This document shows positions 24,527 through 33,408 of a stretch of 43,607 nucleotides of DNA, piece after piece (within the stretch, counting starts at the first letter, position 1; every line of letters starts with the position of its first letter). Made by a program: the position numbers and the translations under genes. A model generated the notes under the pieces. That model did no database searches and was not told the origin of the DNA. It worked only from the letters and a program-made list of their open reading frames with translations. Origin of the DNA: Gammaproteobacteria bacterium. GTDB lineage: Bacteria > Pseudomonadota > Gammaproteobacteria > Steroidobacterales > Woeseiaceae. The stretch covers positions 1 to 43,607 of the forward strand of contig JAOTUU010000007.1 in the NCBI GenBank assembly GCA_029863705.1, given 5' to 3'.

Positions 24527-27100
24527 GTGTCTAGTTTGCTTGTGAGTCTAGCCTGGTTGCTGCTGTTCGTCGGCGGCGGCATATTTCTCGCCTACCGGCG
24601 TGTCGATTTACGTATGTCCACTGTTGCAACGGGGCTTGCCTTACTCGCCTACACGGTCTTCGGCAACGGTGGTTGGATCTTGCTGCCGATTTTGTGGTTG
24701 TTGTTCGCTGCCATGCTAATTCCGAATTTCATTGAACTGCGGCGGGAGAAGATCACTAAACCTCTGCTGGCTGTCTACCGCAAGATGTTGCCTTCAATGT
24801 CTGATACCGAGCGAGAGGCACTGGAGGCTGGCAACGTCTGGTGGGATGGTGAGTTGTTCTCAGGAATGCCCGAGTGGGATCGCCTTATGTCTTACCCGGC
24901 GCCAGCTTTATCCGATGAAGAGCGGGCTTTCCTTGATGGCCCGTGCGAAGAGCTGTGTCGAATGCTCGACGACTGGGAGATTTGTCACGAACTAGCAGAT
25001 ATGCCGAAAGAGGTCTGGGACTTCATTATCGAACAACGCTTCTTTGCGATGATTATCCCGAAGCAATATGGGGGCTTGGAATTCTCGGCGTACGCGAACG
25101 CGATGGTTATCACCAAGCTGGCCAGCCGCAGCCCAACAGCGTCATCGACCATCGGCGTGCCCAATTCTCTCGGTCCGGCCGAACTGCTGCTGCACTATGG
25201 CACCGAGGAACAAAAGGACCACTACCTTCCCGGCCTCGCTGCTGGCACCGAAATCCCGTGCTTTGCTTTGACGTCACCCGAGGCCGGCTCAGATGCTGCC
25301 TCACTCGTCGATAGCGGTGTCGTTTGCAAAGGCACGTGGAATGGCAAACAGACGATCGGCATTCGACTCAATTGGAACAAGCGCTACATCACACTGGCGC
25401 CTGTCGCGACGGTGCTCGGCCTTGCGTTCAAGCTCTACGATCCTGACCACCTGATCGGTGACAAGGTTGACTACGGCATAACAGTGGCATTGATTCCAAC
25501 GGATCTTCCGGGTGTCGTCGTCGGTCGTCGCCATCATCCAATGACAATTGCATTTTTGAACGGCCCTACAACCGGTACTGACGTATTTGTGCCCCTCGAC
25601 AGCATCATCGGTGGCCAGGACAGGGCCGGCAAAGGCTGGAAGATGCTCATGCAATTGCTAGCTGTCGGTCGCGCGATCACGTTGCCATCGACTGGTGCCG
25701 GTGGTGGCCAAGCCGCCAGTTACGCATCCGGCGCATATACGATGATTCGTAAGCAATTCAATACATCAATCGCAAAATTTGAAGGTATTGAAGAAGCCCT
25801 GACGCGTATTGCTGGCCACACCTACATAATGAACGCTGCGGTGTCGGTTACGGCCGGCGCAATTGATCAGGGTGAAAAGCCTGCGGTGCCGTCAGCAATA
25901 CTCAAGTATCACTGCACAGAGCTCGGCCGAAAAGTCAGCAGCGACACAATGGATGTTCACGGCGGCAAAGCGCTGAGCCTGGGACCAAATAATTACATTG
26001 GCCGCAGTTTCATGGCCGCACCGATCGCGATAACCGTGGAAGGTGCAAACATCCTGACGCGCAGCCTGATCATCTATGGCCAGGGGGCTATCCGTTGTCA
26101 CCCATTCGTACTACCGGAAATGCATGCTGCGGCAGACGAGGACACCGATCGGGGGCTTGTCGAATTTGACAAGGCCTTGTTTGGCCATATCGGCTACGCG
26201 ATAAGCAACCTGGCACGCTCGCTCTTCCTGGCGCTGACGCACGCCAAAGTCAGTCGCGTACCACTGAATACGCCGACACGTCGCTATTACCAAAACATCA
26301 ATCGCTACAGTGCCGCATTCGCGCTCGCGTCCGACTTCGCGATGCTCACGCTGGGCGGCGCGCTGAAAAAGCGTGAACTGTTATCGGCGCGACTTGGCGA
26401 TGTGTTGAGCTCAATGTATCTCGCATCGACTGTATTAAAACATTTCGAGAACCAGGGGCGACGGGCAACCGACTTGCCGCTTGTCGAGTGGTCTGTCCGA
26501 ACACTGATGTACCAGGCACAAGAGGCATTGCACGCATTCTTGCGAAATTTCCCGAACCGCTGGGTCGCCGCTTTTTTGCGAGTATTCATTTTCCCGCGTG
26601 GCAGAACCTATTCGGCTCCTTCAGATGAGATCGGCCACAAGGTCGTGCAAATAATGACCCGTTCGGGCGAAGCGCGCGAGCGCCTTAGCCGCGAAGCGTA
26701 TACGACACTTGAACCAGGCAATCCACTTGGGCTCCTGCAGGAAGCGCTTGAGTTGTCCGAAAAATATTCGCCGATGGAGCGCCGCCTTCGACAGGCAGAG
26801 CGAGAGGGCTTGATCCACCCCGGTGCCCTCGGTGGCCAGATCGATGAGGCAGAGCATGCTGGCGTTATCAATAAGAAGGAAGCCGCTGAATTGCGCGACT
26901 ATCATGGCAAAGTCTCTGCAATGTTAGCTGTCGACGATTTCTCGTCCGAGGAGCTTGCACGGGGTCAGAGCTCTCCTCCAGCAGCGGCTGCCGCCACTAT
27001 CCCACAAAAGACTACAGTGAAGGCACCGAACAAAGCGGCGCCAGGCAAGAAGAAAGCTCGCAAGAAGGCCAAGAGAAAGAAAAAAGTAAGTAATTCGTAA
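24527..27100 (+). CDS. fadE: Acyl-CoA dehydrogenase, FadE type
   Basis: An 857-aa flavoenzyme doing the first, alpha-beta oxidation step of fatty acid beta-oxidation. Its N-terminus has two or three hydrophobic helices (LLVSLAWLLLFVGGGIFLAY and following), as in membrane-associated E. coli FadE. The dehydrogenase core is seen in IIPKQYGGLEFSAYANAMVITKLASRS, CFALTSPEAGSDAAS and DTMDVHGGKALSLGPNNYIG. The long C-terminal region matches the FadE-specific domain, but ends in a strongly basic Lys/Ala/Pro tail (KKKARKKAKRKKK). GTG 24527 with AAGGGG seven nucleotides upstream is preferred to the track's 24488, because the membrane segment begins there. Confidence 0.93.
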   Translation: MSSLLVSLAWLLLFVGGGIFLAYRRVDLRMSTVATGLALLAYTVFGNGGWILLPILWLLFAAMLIPNFIELRREKITKPLLAVYRKMLPSMSDTEREALEAGNVWWDGELFSGMPEWDRLMSYPAPALSDEERAFLDGPCEELCRMLDDWEICHELADMPKEVWDFIIEQRFFAMIIPKQYGGLEFSAYANAMVITKLASRSPTASSTIGVPNSLGPAELLLHYGTEEQKDHYLPGLAAGTEIPCFALTSPEAGSDAASLVDSGVVCKGTWNGKQTIGIRLNWNKRYITLAPVATVLGLAFKLYDPDHLIGDKVDYGITVALIPTDLPGVVVGRRHHPMTIAFLNGPTTGTDVFVPLDSIIGGQDRAGKGWKMLMQLLAVGRAITLPSTGAGGGQAASYASGAYTMIRKQFNTSIAKFEGIEEALTRIAGHTYIMNAAVSVTAGAIDQGEKPAVPSAILKYHCTELGRKVSSDTMDVHGGKALSLGPNNYIGRSFMAAPIAITVEGANILTRSLIIYGQGAIRCHPFVLPEMHAAADEDTDRGLVEFDKALFGHIGYAISNLARSLFLALTHAKVSRVPLNTPTRRYYQNINRYSAAFALASDFAMLTLGGALKKRELLSARLGDVLSSMYLASTVLKHFENQGRRATDLPLVEWSVRTLMYQAQEALHAFLRNFPNRWVAAFLRVFIFPRGRTYSAPSDEIGHKVVQIMTRSGEARERLSREAYTTLEPGNPLGLLQEALELSEKYSPMERRLRQAEREGLIHPGALGGQIDEAEHAGVINKKEAAELRDYHGKVSAMLAVDDFSSEELARGQSSPPAAAAATIPQKTTVKAPNKAAPGKKKARKKAKRKKKVSNS

Positions 27101-27106
27101 GTCTTC

Positions 27107-28483
27107 ATGCCGACTCGCTCCGGACCTGTCTATGAAGTCTCCTTTATCGTAGACGCGAGTGTCCGCGATGACTTCGACAACTGGCTCCGCGAGCACGTTA
27201 GCGAAATAAGCCATGTAGCTGGCATCGCAGATTGCAGCTATTTCCCAATGGCAGGTCGTGACGACGGGCGCAGCGGCTGCGTGTGTCTTTATGTTTTCGA
27301 CAGCGATGATGCCCTGGACAATTTTCTGGAGGGTGTCGGCACCGATATACCAAGCGATGTAACGTCCCGGTTCCGAGGTCTGGTTACGACCGCAGCTCGT
27401 GTTCTCAGAGAGGACAGCACTCTCGATCTGGCGCCGGCAGAGTCAGCCGATTGCCTTAACTGCGGGACACGGCTGAAAGGGCAATATTGCGGCAATTGTG
27501 GGCAACGGTCCCGCAGTAGGCTGATTAGTCTCTGGGAACTGATCAGCGATGCCTTCGGCGACCTGTTTGAGCTCGACTCTCGCCTTTGGCAAACACTGGT
27601 TCCTCTGATGATTCGGCCGGGTCAGCTAACCCACGATTACCTGCAAGGGCGACGCGCGCGTTACATGCCGCCCTTTCGCATGTACCTCGTCCTGAGCCTG
27701 CTGTTCTTCGTAATTGCCTTTTTCGACCCGCGCGAGGAGCTTGGTTTGCTCTTTGAGCCCCAGCCGGAGCAAACCAGCGCCGCCGCAGCTGATGGCGAGA
27801 TTGCTGTGCCGGATGAGGCAATTGATGAAGCTCAACAGGTCCTCGACGAACTCGCAGCAGATGGTGTTCTGCCGGATGTAGAATTATCTGAAACTGCCGA
27901 TACCCATGGCGGCGGTTTCATCCTCAAGCTCGACGACGACGGTGAGGAAATCGAGGTCGACGGTGATTGCGACGTTGAGTCCTCGGAGCTTGAGGAACTG
28001 CCTGGCTGGATCGCCCGGCGCTTAACCCCGGAACGCCTGAAGCGCATCTGCGAAAAAACCCAGATTGATGGCGGTAAGGCATTCGTAGACAAACTGGTCG
28101 ACAATATTCCAGCCGCCTTGATCGTCCTGTTGCCGTTGATGGCACTCGTATTGAAAGCTTTGTATCCATTATCCAAACGCTATTATGTCGAGCATTTGCT
28201 GTTCTTCGTGCATTTTCACGCGTTCTTCTTCCTCATCCTGACGCTGCAAATTTTGTTGATGCGAATATCGACAATGCTCGTCATACCCGAGGCGATACCT
28301 ATAGTGACCGTTGTTGTCACGTCATTCTATGTGCCGGTGTATCTATTCAAATCGATGCGGCAGGTCTATGGGCAAGGCTGGTTCGTGTCCTTGCTCAAAT
28401 TCGTTGTTCTCGTGTTTTCCTACCTGATCGGCTTTTTCGCCACAATGATGGGGGCGCTCGCGATCGCCGCATTTTCGATATAA
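27107..28483 (+). CDS. DUF4286-DUF3667 fusion membrane protein with zinc ribbon
   Basis: A 458-aa protein. Residues 1-100 (VYEVSFIVDASVRDDFDNWLREHV) resemble DUF4286, a ferredoxin-like fold near the antibiotic monooxygenase superfamily. A C4 zinc-ribbon follows (CLNCGTRLKGQYCGNCGQ, about residues 119-136). Next is a DUF3667-type region with LWQTLVPLMIRPGQLTHDYLQGRRARYMPPFRMYLVLSLLFFVIAFF, an acidic soluble loop of about 130 residues, and four C-terminal hydrophobic helices. No catalytic function is known for these families. It starts 6 nt after fadE and is likely co-transcribed. Confidence 0.8.
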   Translation: MPTRSGPVYEVSFIVDASVRDDFDNWLREHVSEISHVAGIADCSYFPMAGRDDGRSGCVCLYVFDSDDALDNFLEGVGTDIPSDVTSRFRGLVTTAARVLREDSTLDLAPAESADCLNCGTRLKGQYCGNCGQRSRSRLISLWELISDAFGDLFELDSRLWQTLVPLMIRPGQLTHDYLQGRRARYMPPFRMYLVLSLLFFVIAFFDPREELGLLFEPQPEQTSAAAADGEIAVPDEAIDEAQQVLDELAADGVLPDVELSETADTHGGGFILKLDDDGEEIEVDGDCDVESSELEELPGWIARRLTPERLKRICEKTQIDGGKAFVDKLVDNIPAALIVLLPLMALVLKALYPLSKRYYVEHLLFFVHFHAFFFLILTLQILLMRISTMLVIPEAIPIVTVVVTSFYVPVYLFKSMRQVYGQGWFVSLLKFVVLVFSYLIGFFATMMGALAIAAFSI

Positions 28484-28559
28484 CCGCATTTTGGGGATGT
28501 GCAATGCGCTCCGAACACTTATTATTGGGTACCTGATTTGTCGTCGGAAGAGCGGAACA

Positions 28560-29072
28560 GTGAAAATAGTCAGCCCAATTCTTAAGTTCGCTATTTTTAG
28601 CGCGGCCATTTTGTCGATTGCATGTAGCCAGCAGGATGCGCCGCAGCCCGAAGCTGCGGCCGGCGACAAGCATGTTGCGACCGAGACTACCGAGGCTTCA
28701 TCGCCGGCGGTGATGCCTCGAACCGCTTCCCCCGAGGGCGCCAGCGTTTTTTTCATTAGCCCGGCTGATGGCGACACGGTTGCAAGCCCTGTCAGCATCG
28801 AATTTGGCATCGAAGGCATGAGCGTTGTAAAAGCCGGCGACAAGCAGCCACATTCCGGTCATCACCACCTGCTGGTCGACACGGATCTACCCGATTTTGG
28901 GCTCCCGATTCCGGCGGATGAGCACCATATCCACTTCGGCGACGGCAGTACTTCGACCGAAATAACCCTTGAGCCGGGCACACATACACTGCGTATGTTG
29001 TTGGGCGACCACCTGCATATTCCTCACGATTCGCCCATAATGTCGGATCCGATTACCATTACCGTCAAATAG
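28560..29072 (+). CDS. DUF4399 lipoprotein
   Basis: A 170-aa protein from GTG 28560. The signal peptide ends in a lipobox-like LSIAC (MKIVSPILKFAIFSAAILSIAC), so the mature protein is probably a lipoprotein. The C-terminal part (VFFISPADGDTVASPVSIEFGIEGM, then SGHHHLLVD, EHHIHFGDGSTSTEITLEPGTHTLRMLLGDHLHIPHDSPIMS) is the DUF4399 family, a small histidine-rich beta domain. The clustered histidines suggest metal binding, though none is shown. The track's ATG at 28491 precedes it by 23 residues without membrane or family features. Confidence 0.82.
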   Translation: MKIVSPILKFAIFSAAILSIACSQQDAPQPEAAAGDKHVATETTEASSPAVMPRTASPEGASVFFISPADGDTVASPVSIEFGIEGMSVVKAGDKQPHSGHHHLLVDTDLPDFGLPIPADEHHIHFGDGSTSTEITLEPGTHTLRMLLGDHLHIPHDSPIMSDPITITVK

Positions 29073-29130
29073 ATGGTTGAGTGATAGCGTCCGGAACACT
29101 AGAATTCCCGGGCTACAGACTTTTCAACTC

Positions 29131-30615
29131 ATGAATCAAACCAGCCAAAATAAGAATATAGGAATAAGCGGACTTGCCGCTTATATACCGCCGTATCGCG
29201 TCTGGCTGGAAGACTGGTGTGGCTGGACGGACAGCCAATGGCCAAAGATCCGCGAGGTCGTTGGGCGCAGCTTTCGGGTGCGTGGTCCGGATCAAAGCGT
29301 CTATACAATGGCCGCGACCGCTGTCATGAGGCTCATCGAGCAGTACGACGTCGATCCGACCCAGATCAAGTTCCTTGGACTGGGCACGGAGTCGAGCACC
29401 GACAACTCAGCCGGCGCAATTATCGTCAAAGGCATGATCGACCGGGCCCTCATTGCTCGTGGCAAAGCCCCGATTGCAAGAAGCTGCGAGGTCCCTGAGT
29501 TCAAGCACGCCTGTCTGGGCGGCGTCTATGGCATGAAGGGCGCCATTCGACACCTCGCACTTGATGGCGCCGGTGGGCAGGCAATCGTCGTTTGCGCTGA
29601 CATCGCCGAATACGCGCGCGGCTCCAGCGGCGCACCGACACAGGGCGCCGGAGCGGTAGCGATGCTGCTTGAGGAAGACCCAAAACTGGCCATTGTCGAT
29701 CTTCCCGCGTCGGGGTCGGCATCGGACTACCGGATCATGGACTTCCGTAAACCGATGTCACGTTTTTGTGGGCAAAGTCGCGCTGAGACGCACCAGGTTC
29801 AGGACTTCCCGGTTTTCAATGGCAAGTACTCGACAACCTGTTACATCGACGAAACGCTGCACGCACTGAATGACATGTATACGAAACGGGGCATCAATGC
29901 CGCCGAATACATGCGCTCATTACGGACTGTATTCATGCATCGACCCTATCGGCGCATGCCCGAAACCGGTTGGGCTATCTCTTACCTGTTCGGGCTCAGC
30001 CAGGGCGACGCCGAAGATCGTGCAGAGCTGGCTTCGTATTGTTATGAGGCGGGCATCGATGCTGCCGCGCTGCACAGTGAAATGATCAGCACACCGGATG
30101 TGGCTCAGCTTGCCAATGCCGAGCAGCTGCAATTTGAGGTGTATCCCCTGACGATGGCCGTGCATAAAGTTTTTCGTGCATCACGCCGCTATCGACGAGA
30201 AATTCTCGACAAGCTCGCGCTCGGCAGTGACACGATGCTCGATCTCGGCAACCTGTATACGGCCGCGCTCCCTGCCTGGATGGCTGCCGGTTTCGAACAA
30301 GCGCTCGATGAAGATTCGCTCGCGGCGGGTGAGGAAGTACTAACGCTCGGTTATGGCAGTGGAGACGCGGCAGAGGTTATTCCGTTCTTCATGGCTGAAG
30401 GGTGGCGCGAGGCCACCGCAGCAATTCGTTTCAGTGAGGCAATGGACTTCACGATCGACCTCAACGCTGATCAATACGCGGCACTGCACGATGGCCGCCG
30501 CGTCAATGGCCTCGACTACGTCCCAAGAGACGAATTCGTGATTGATCGTGTAGGTGTTGCCGACGAACGGCACTTCAGCGACATGGGAATCGAATACTAC
30601 AAGTACGTGAGCTAG
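29131..30615 (+). CDS. mvaS: Hydroxymethylglutaryl-CoA synthase
   Basis: A 494-aa thiolase-superfamily enzyme that condenses acetyl-CoA and acetoacetyl-CoA to HMG-CoA, the committed entry to the mevalonate route. The nucleophilic cysteine is in EFKHACLGGVYGMKGAI (about residue 129), preceded by the FLGLGTESSTDNSAGA block; the active-site histidine and glycine loops fall around VFMHRPYRRMPETG and LTLGYGSGDAAEV. It is longer than the roughly 390-aa Firmicute MvaS. ATG 29131 (MNQTSQNKNIGISGLAAYIP) fits the family better than the track's 29077. Its stop overlaps the convergent idi stop by 4 nt (CTAG), so it is on its own transcript, opposite to the rest of the pathway. Confidence 0.93.
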   Translation: MNQTSQNKNIGISGLAAYIPPYRVWLEDWCGWTDSQWPKIREVVGRSFRVRGPDQSVYTMAATAVMRLIEQYDVDPTQIKFLGLGTESSTDNSAGAIIVKGMIDRALIARGKAPIARSCEVPEFKHACLGGVYGMKGAIRHLALDGAGGQAIVVCADIAEYARGSSGAPTQGAGAVAMLLEEDPKLAIVDLPASGSASDYRIMDFRKPMSRFCGQSRAETHQVQDFPVFNGKYSTTCYIDETLHALNDMYTKRGINAAEYMRSLRTVFMHRPYRRMPETGWAISYLFGLSQGDAEDRAELASYCYEAGIDAAALHSEMISTPDVAQLANAEQLQFEVYPLTMAVHKVFRASRRYRREILDKLALGSDTMLDLGNLYTAALPAWMAAGFEQALDEDSLAAGEEVLTLGYGSGDAAEVIPFFMAEGWREATAAIRFSEAMDFTIDLNADQYAALHDGRRVNGLDYVPRDEFVIDRVGVADERHFSDMGIEYYKYVS

Positions 30616-31184
30616 TCGCCGCAGTAGTTTTCGAGCATTCCCTTGTGCTCCGTCAGGAGCGTTTGCCACTCCATTTTGAACCACGGCGTAAACCGCTCCG
30701 GTGACGCATCCATTTCAGTAGCCAGCGCCTCGGCCGAAACATAACGGATGTCGGCGATCTCGTGGGCGTTTGCCCGCACCGATTCCCCAACCTTACCAAG
30801 ATAAACCTGGCACAGCTCATGCTCGGATCCGAGGTCGCTATATCTGGCCTCATAACTGAATTTGTAGACGTACTCGAGCGATGTTTCGATGTTCAGTTCG
30901 TCCAGCAACCGGCGCTGCGTTGCCACTTGCATCGACTCCCCGCGGCGAGGGTGGCTACAACAGCTGTTTGACCAGAAACCCGGCCACAGCCGCTTCGACT
31001 GACTACGCTGTTGCAGCAACAGCTCACCTTTGTCATTGAAAAGAAACAGGGAAAACGCGCGGTGCAACACACCGGCTCCATCGTGGCAATCAGCTTTGGG
31101 CAGGAAGCCGATTTCGTTATCGTCAGCATCGACAAGAATCAACTCTTCGGCCTCGGACGACACAATTCGATGTGCGCTATTCAC
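30612..31184 (-). CDS. idi: Isopentenyl-diphosphate isomerase, type I
   Basis: A 190-aa Nudix-fold enzyme interconverting isopentenyl and dimethylallyl diphosphate. VLHRAFSLFLFNDKGELLLQQRS, WPGFWSNSCCSHPRRGE (with the catalytic cysteine in SCCSHPR) and the later FSYEARYSDLGSEHELCQVYLG with a Glu near metal are those of type I Idi. The start is GTG 31184 with a strong GAGGTGGGGA upstream. It is the last gene of the minus-strand mevalonate operon, 13 nt after the reductase-kinase gene. It supplies the allylic primer for the divergent farnesyl diphosphate synthase. Confidence 0.95.
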   Translation of the reverse strand: MNSAHRIVSSEAEELILVDADDNEIGFLPKADCHDGAGVLHRAFSLFLFNDKGELLLQQRSQSKRLWPGFWSNSCCSHPRRGESMQVATQRRLLDELNIETSLEYVYKFSYEARYSDLGSEHELCQVYLGKVGESVRANAHEIADIRYVSAEALATEMDASPERFTPWFKMEWQTLLTEHKGMLENYCGD

Positions 31185-31197
31185 TCCCCACCTCTTC

Positions 31198-33408
31198 TTA
31201 TTGGCTCAGATTCAGGGTTTTGAACCCCGCCGATGCAAGTGCACTACGAACCTCTGGGACTCTGCCAGGGCAAAGCGCAATAATCGAACCGCCACCACCA
31301 CCACCGGTCAACTTGGCTCCACTTGCGCCTGCCGATCGAGCTATCTGTACCATGCCCTCAAGCTCGGCCGTCGAAACCTGGATAGCACTCAGTAGTCCCT
31401 GGCAGATATTCATTAGCATGCCGAGCTCCGCATAATCAGCCCTGACGAGTGCGTTAGCGCCAGCCTGGCTCAACACGTCGATTTCATCGAACAATGCCTC
31501 ATAACGTGCCGGGTGTTCATCGTGTCGCGCACGAACACCGGCAACCTGTTCGACGGTCAACCCGGGCGAGCTGCTACAGGCGATGATGATCGGTGGCGGC
31601 TCCGGCAGTGCAAGATGCTCGACATGCAGCGACTCGGCATTACGAAATGTCATCGGAACCGCATAGGTCGCTATCGTGTTATCGATGCCCGATGGCGTAC
31701 CGTGTGCGAGCTTCTCGCACTCGAACGCGATCGCGTTTACCCGCGAATCATCCAAACCCAACTCAAGCTCCGCATCAAACGCACGCACGATAGCTACGGC
31801 GAGAGCAGCGGATGACCCCAGTCCCATCGCCCGAGGCAAATCCGAGCGCAGGTGAATCTCGTATCCCGGTCCCGCGACATCGAGTTCACGAAGAATCAGA
31901 TTCAGCGCTGCGGCAATACCAGAGGAATCGTCGGCGTCAACCCGCTCAGAGACGCCCCATTCCGGTATCGATATGTTGACACCAGCATCACTCTTGCTGA
32001 CCTGTGCCGACACCGCGTCGGGTATGGGCAATGCCAGCGCGTGTCGGCCATAAACAACGGCGTGTTCGCCAAGCAAAATAACTTTGCCCGCCGCTGTTGC
32101 GCATGATTCGCGCCGCTGCGATATCAGATGCCGTCCGGCTAATATTTCTTGTGCCTTCTGCACCTTGATATCACCGCTGGCAATCAGTTCGTTCAGTACC
32201 TCGTCGAAACACTCGTCCGGCACACCGGCGGTCGCGGCGACACTACGCGCGTGCAAGCGCATATGTCCGTCCTGAATGCCCGTCGTCGCCAGCGCCTTCA
32301 AAGCTGCAAAATTCTGGGCCAATCCGACGGCCGCCATCAATTCAGCAAGCTCGATTGCCGACTCCACGCCGGCCAATCGGATTGCCGCTGCCACCGCAGG
32401 ATTTGCGTCCAGGTTGCCACCCACAACCCCCACTTTCAGCGGAATCTCGATGTCACCCTGGAGTTCGCCGTTGTCGGCGACGGACCAGGTTGTGAGCGGT
32501 TTATAGGTGCCTGTTAGTGCTGCGAACGCATGTGCACCGGCCTCAATCGCCCGCCAATCGTTGCCGGTCGCAATGGCGACAGCATCCACGCCGTTCATGA
32601 CACCCTTGTTGTGGGTCGCCGCGCGATAAGGGTCTGCGCCAGCGATTTGGCTGGCAAGCACAATACGATCACGAACCTGGTCTCCGCTGGTATCACCCGT
32701 GGCAAGATCAGCGGGCCGGTATCGAACTCGTGCTGATACCAGAGACCTGTCGGCGAGATTCGAAAGGATTGCCAACGCAACTCTACCACCACAAAGTTCC
32801 GCAATTTGCGACGCTACTGCCTCGCAAATCGTATTGACCAGGTTAGCTCCCATCGCATCGCAGGTATCAACCAGCATGTGTACAGCAATCGCGGTGGTGT
32901 CATCGTCTAGCGATATTAATCGCGACACGACCTCCCGGACACCGCCGCCGCGAGTAACGAGCCTAGGATGAACCGCGTTAGCCCGTTCGAGCAACTCGGC
33001 GCTGGCCGAATTCAGCTTGGATAGCGCCAATTCCGTGTCGTCGACGTTCGTGACGTGTATTTGTCCGACAAGCAATGACTCGGAACAAGATGCGGTGAAC
33101 CCGCCTGAACTGCGCGCCAATCGCGCGGCATTACTCGTGGCGGCAACTATCGAGGGTTCCTCGACAACCATCGGCACGATGTAATCCTGATCGTTGACGA
33201 CGAAATTGGGCGCGACCGCCATGGGCAAACCGAAAACGCCAACGACATTCTCGATCATCCTATCCGCTACAGCAGGCGGCAGTACGTGCTTGCCCTGCTG
33301 CAACAGCTCCGCATCTGCAGCCGACAACCATCCCTGTTGCTCGAGTGCTCGAATGCGCTCGGCAATGCTTAGCCGGTAGAGACCTTTGATTCGGGAATCG
33401 CTCAACAA
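31198..33408 (-). CDS. HMG-CoA reductase (class II)-mevalonate kinase fusion protein
   Basis: A single 736-aa chain covers two successive steps, HMG-CoA to mevalonate and mevalonate to 5-phosphomevalonate. Residues 1 to about 428 are a class II HMG-CoA reductase: EEPSIVAA (83-90), DAMGANLVN (184), HNKGVMNG with lysine 268, ATGNDWRAIEAGAHA with aspartate 284, and GHMRLHARS with histidine 382. These correspond one position off to E83, K267, D283 and H381 of the Pseudomonas mevalonii enzyme. From about 432 a GHMP kinase begins: GKVILLGEHAVVYGR, LPRAMGLGSSAAL (524-536), GTPSGIDNT with the catalytic Asp (about 575) and GAKLTGGGGGG (697-707). The joining segment is only about ten residues. The ORF has no frameshift or internal stop. 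It overlaps the phosphomevalonate kinase gene by 7 nt. Confidence 0.93.
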   Translation of the reverse strand: MLSDSRIKGLYRLSIAERIRALEQQGWLSAADAELLQQGKHVLPPAVADRMIENVVGVFGLPMAVAPNFVVNDQDYIVPMVVEEPSIVAATSNAARLARSSGGFTASCSESLLVGQIHVTNVDDTELALSKLNSASAELLERANAVHPRLVTRGGGVREVVSRLISLDDDTTAIAVHMLVDTCDAMGANLVNTICEAVASQIAELCGGRVALAILSNLADRSLVSARVRYRPADLATGDTSGDQVRDRIVLASQIAGADPYRAATHNKGVMNGVDAVAIATGNDWRAIEAGAHAFAALTGTYKPLTTWSVADNGELQGDIEIPLKVGVVGGNLDANPAVAAAIRLAGVESAIELAELMAAVGLAQNFAALKALATTGIQDGHMRLHARSVAATAGVPDECFDEVLNELIASGDIKVQKAQEILAGRHLISQRRESCATAAGKVILLGEHAVVYGRHALALPIPDAVSAQVSKSDAGVNISIPEWGVSERVDADDSSGIAAALNLILRELDVAGPGYEIHLRSDLPRAMGLGSSAALAVAIVRAFDAELELGLDDSRVNAIAFECEKLAHGTPSGIDNTIATYAVPMTFRNAESLHVEHLALPEPPPIIIACSSSPGLTVEQVAGVRARHDEHPARYEALFDEIDVLSQAGANALVRADYAELGMLMNICQGLLSAIQVSTAELEGMVQIARSAGASGAKLTGGGGGGSIIALCPGRVPEVRSALASAGFKTLNLSQ

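Noticed and set aside
31198-33408. Possibility that the reductase-kinase fusion is caused by a frameshift joining two genes
   Set aside because: Both domains are in the same frame with full motifs and no remnant start or stop at the junction. Nothing in the sequence suggests an error, though reads are not available.
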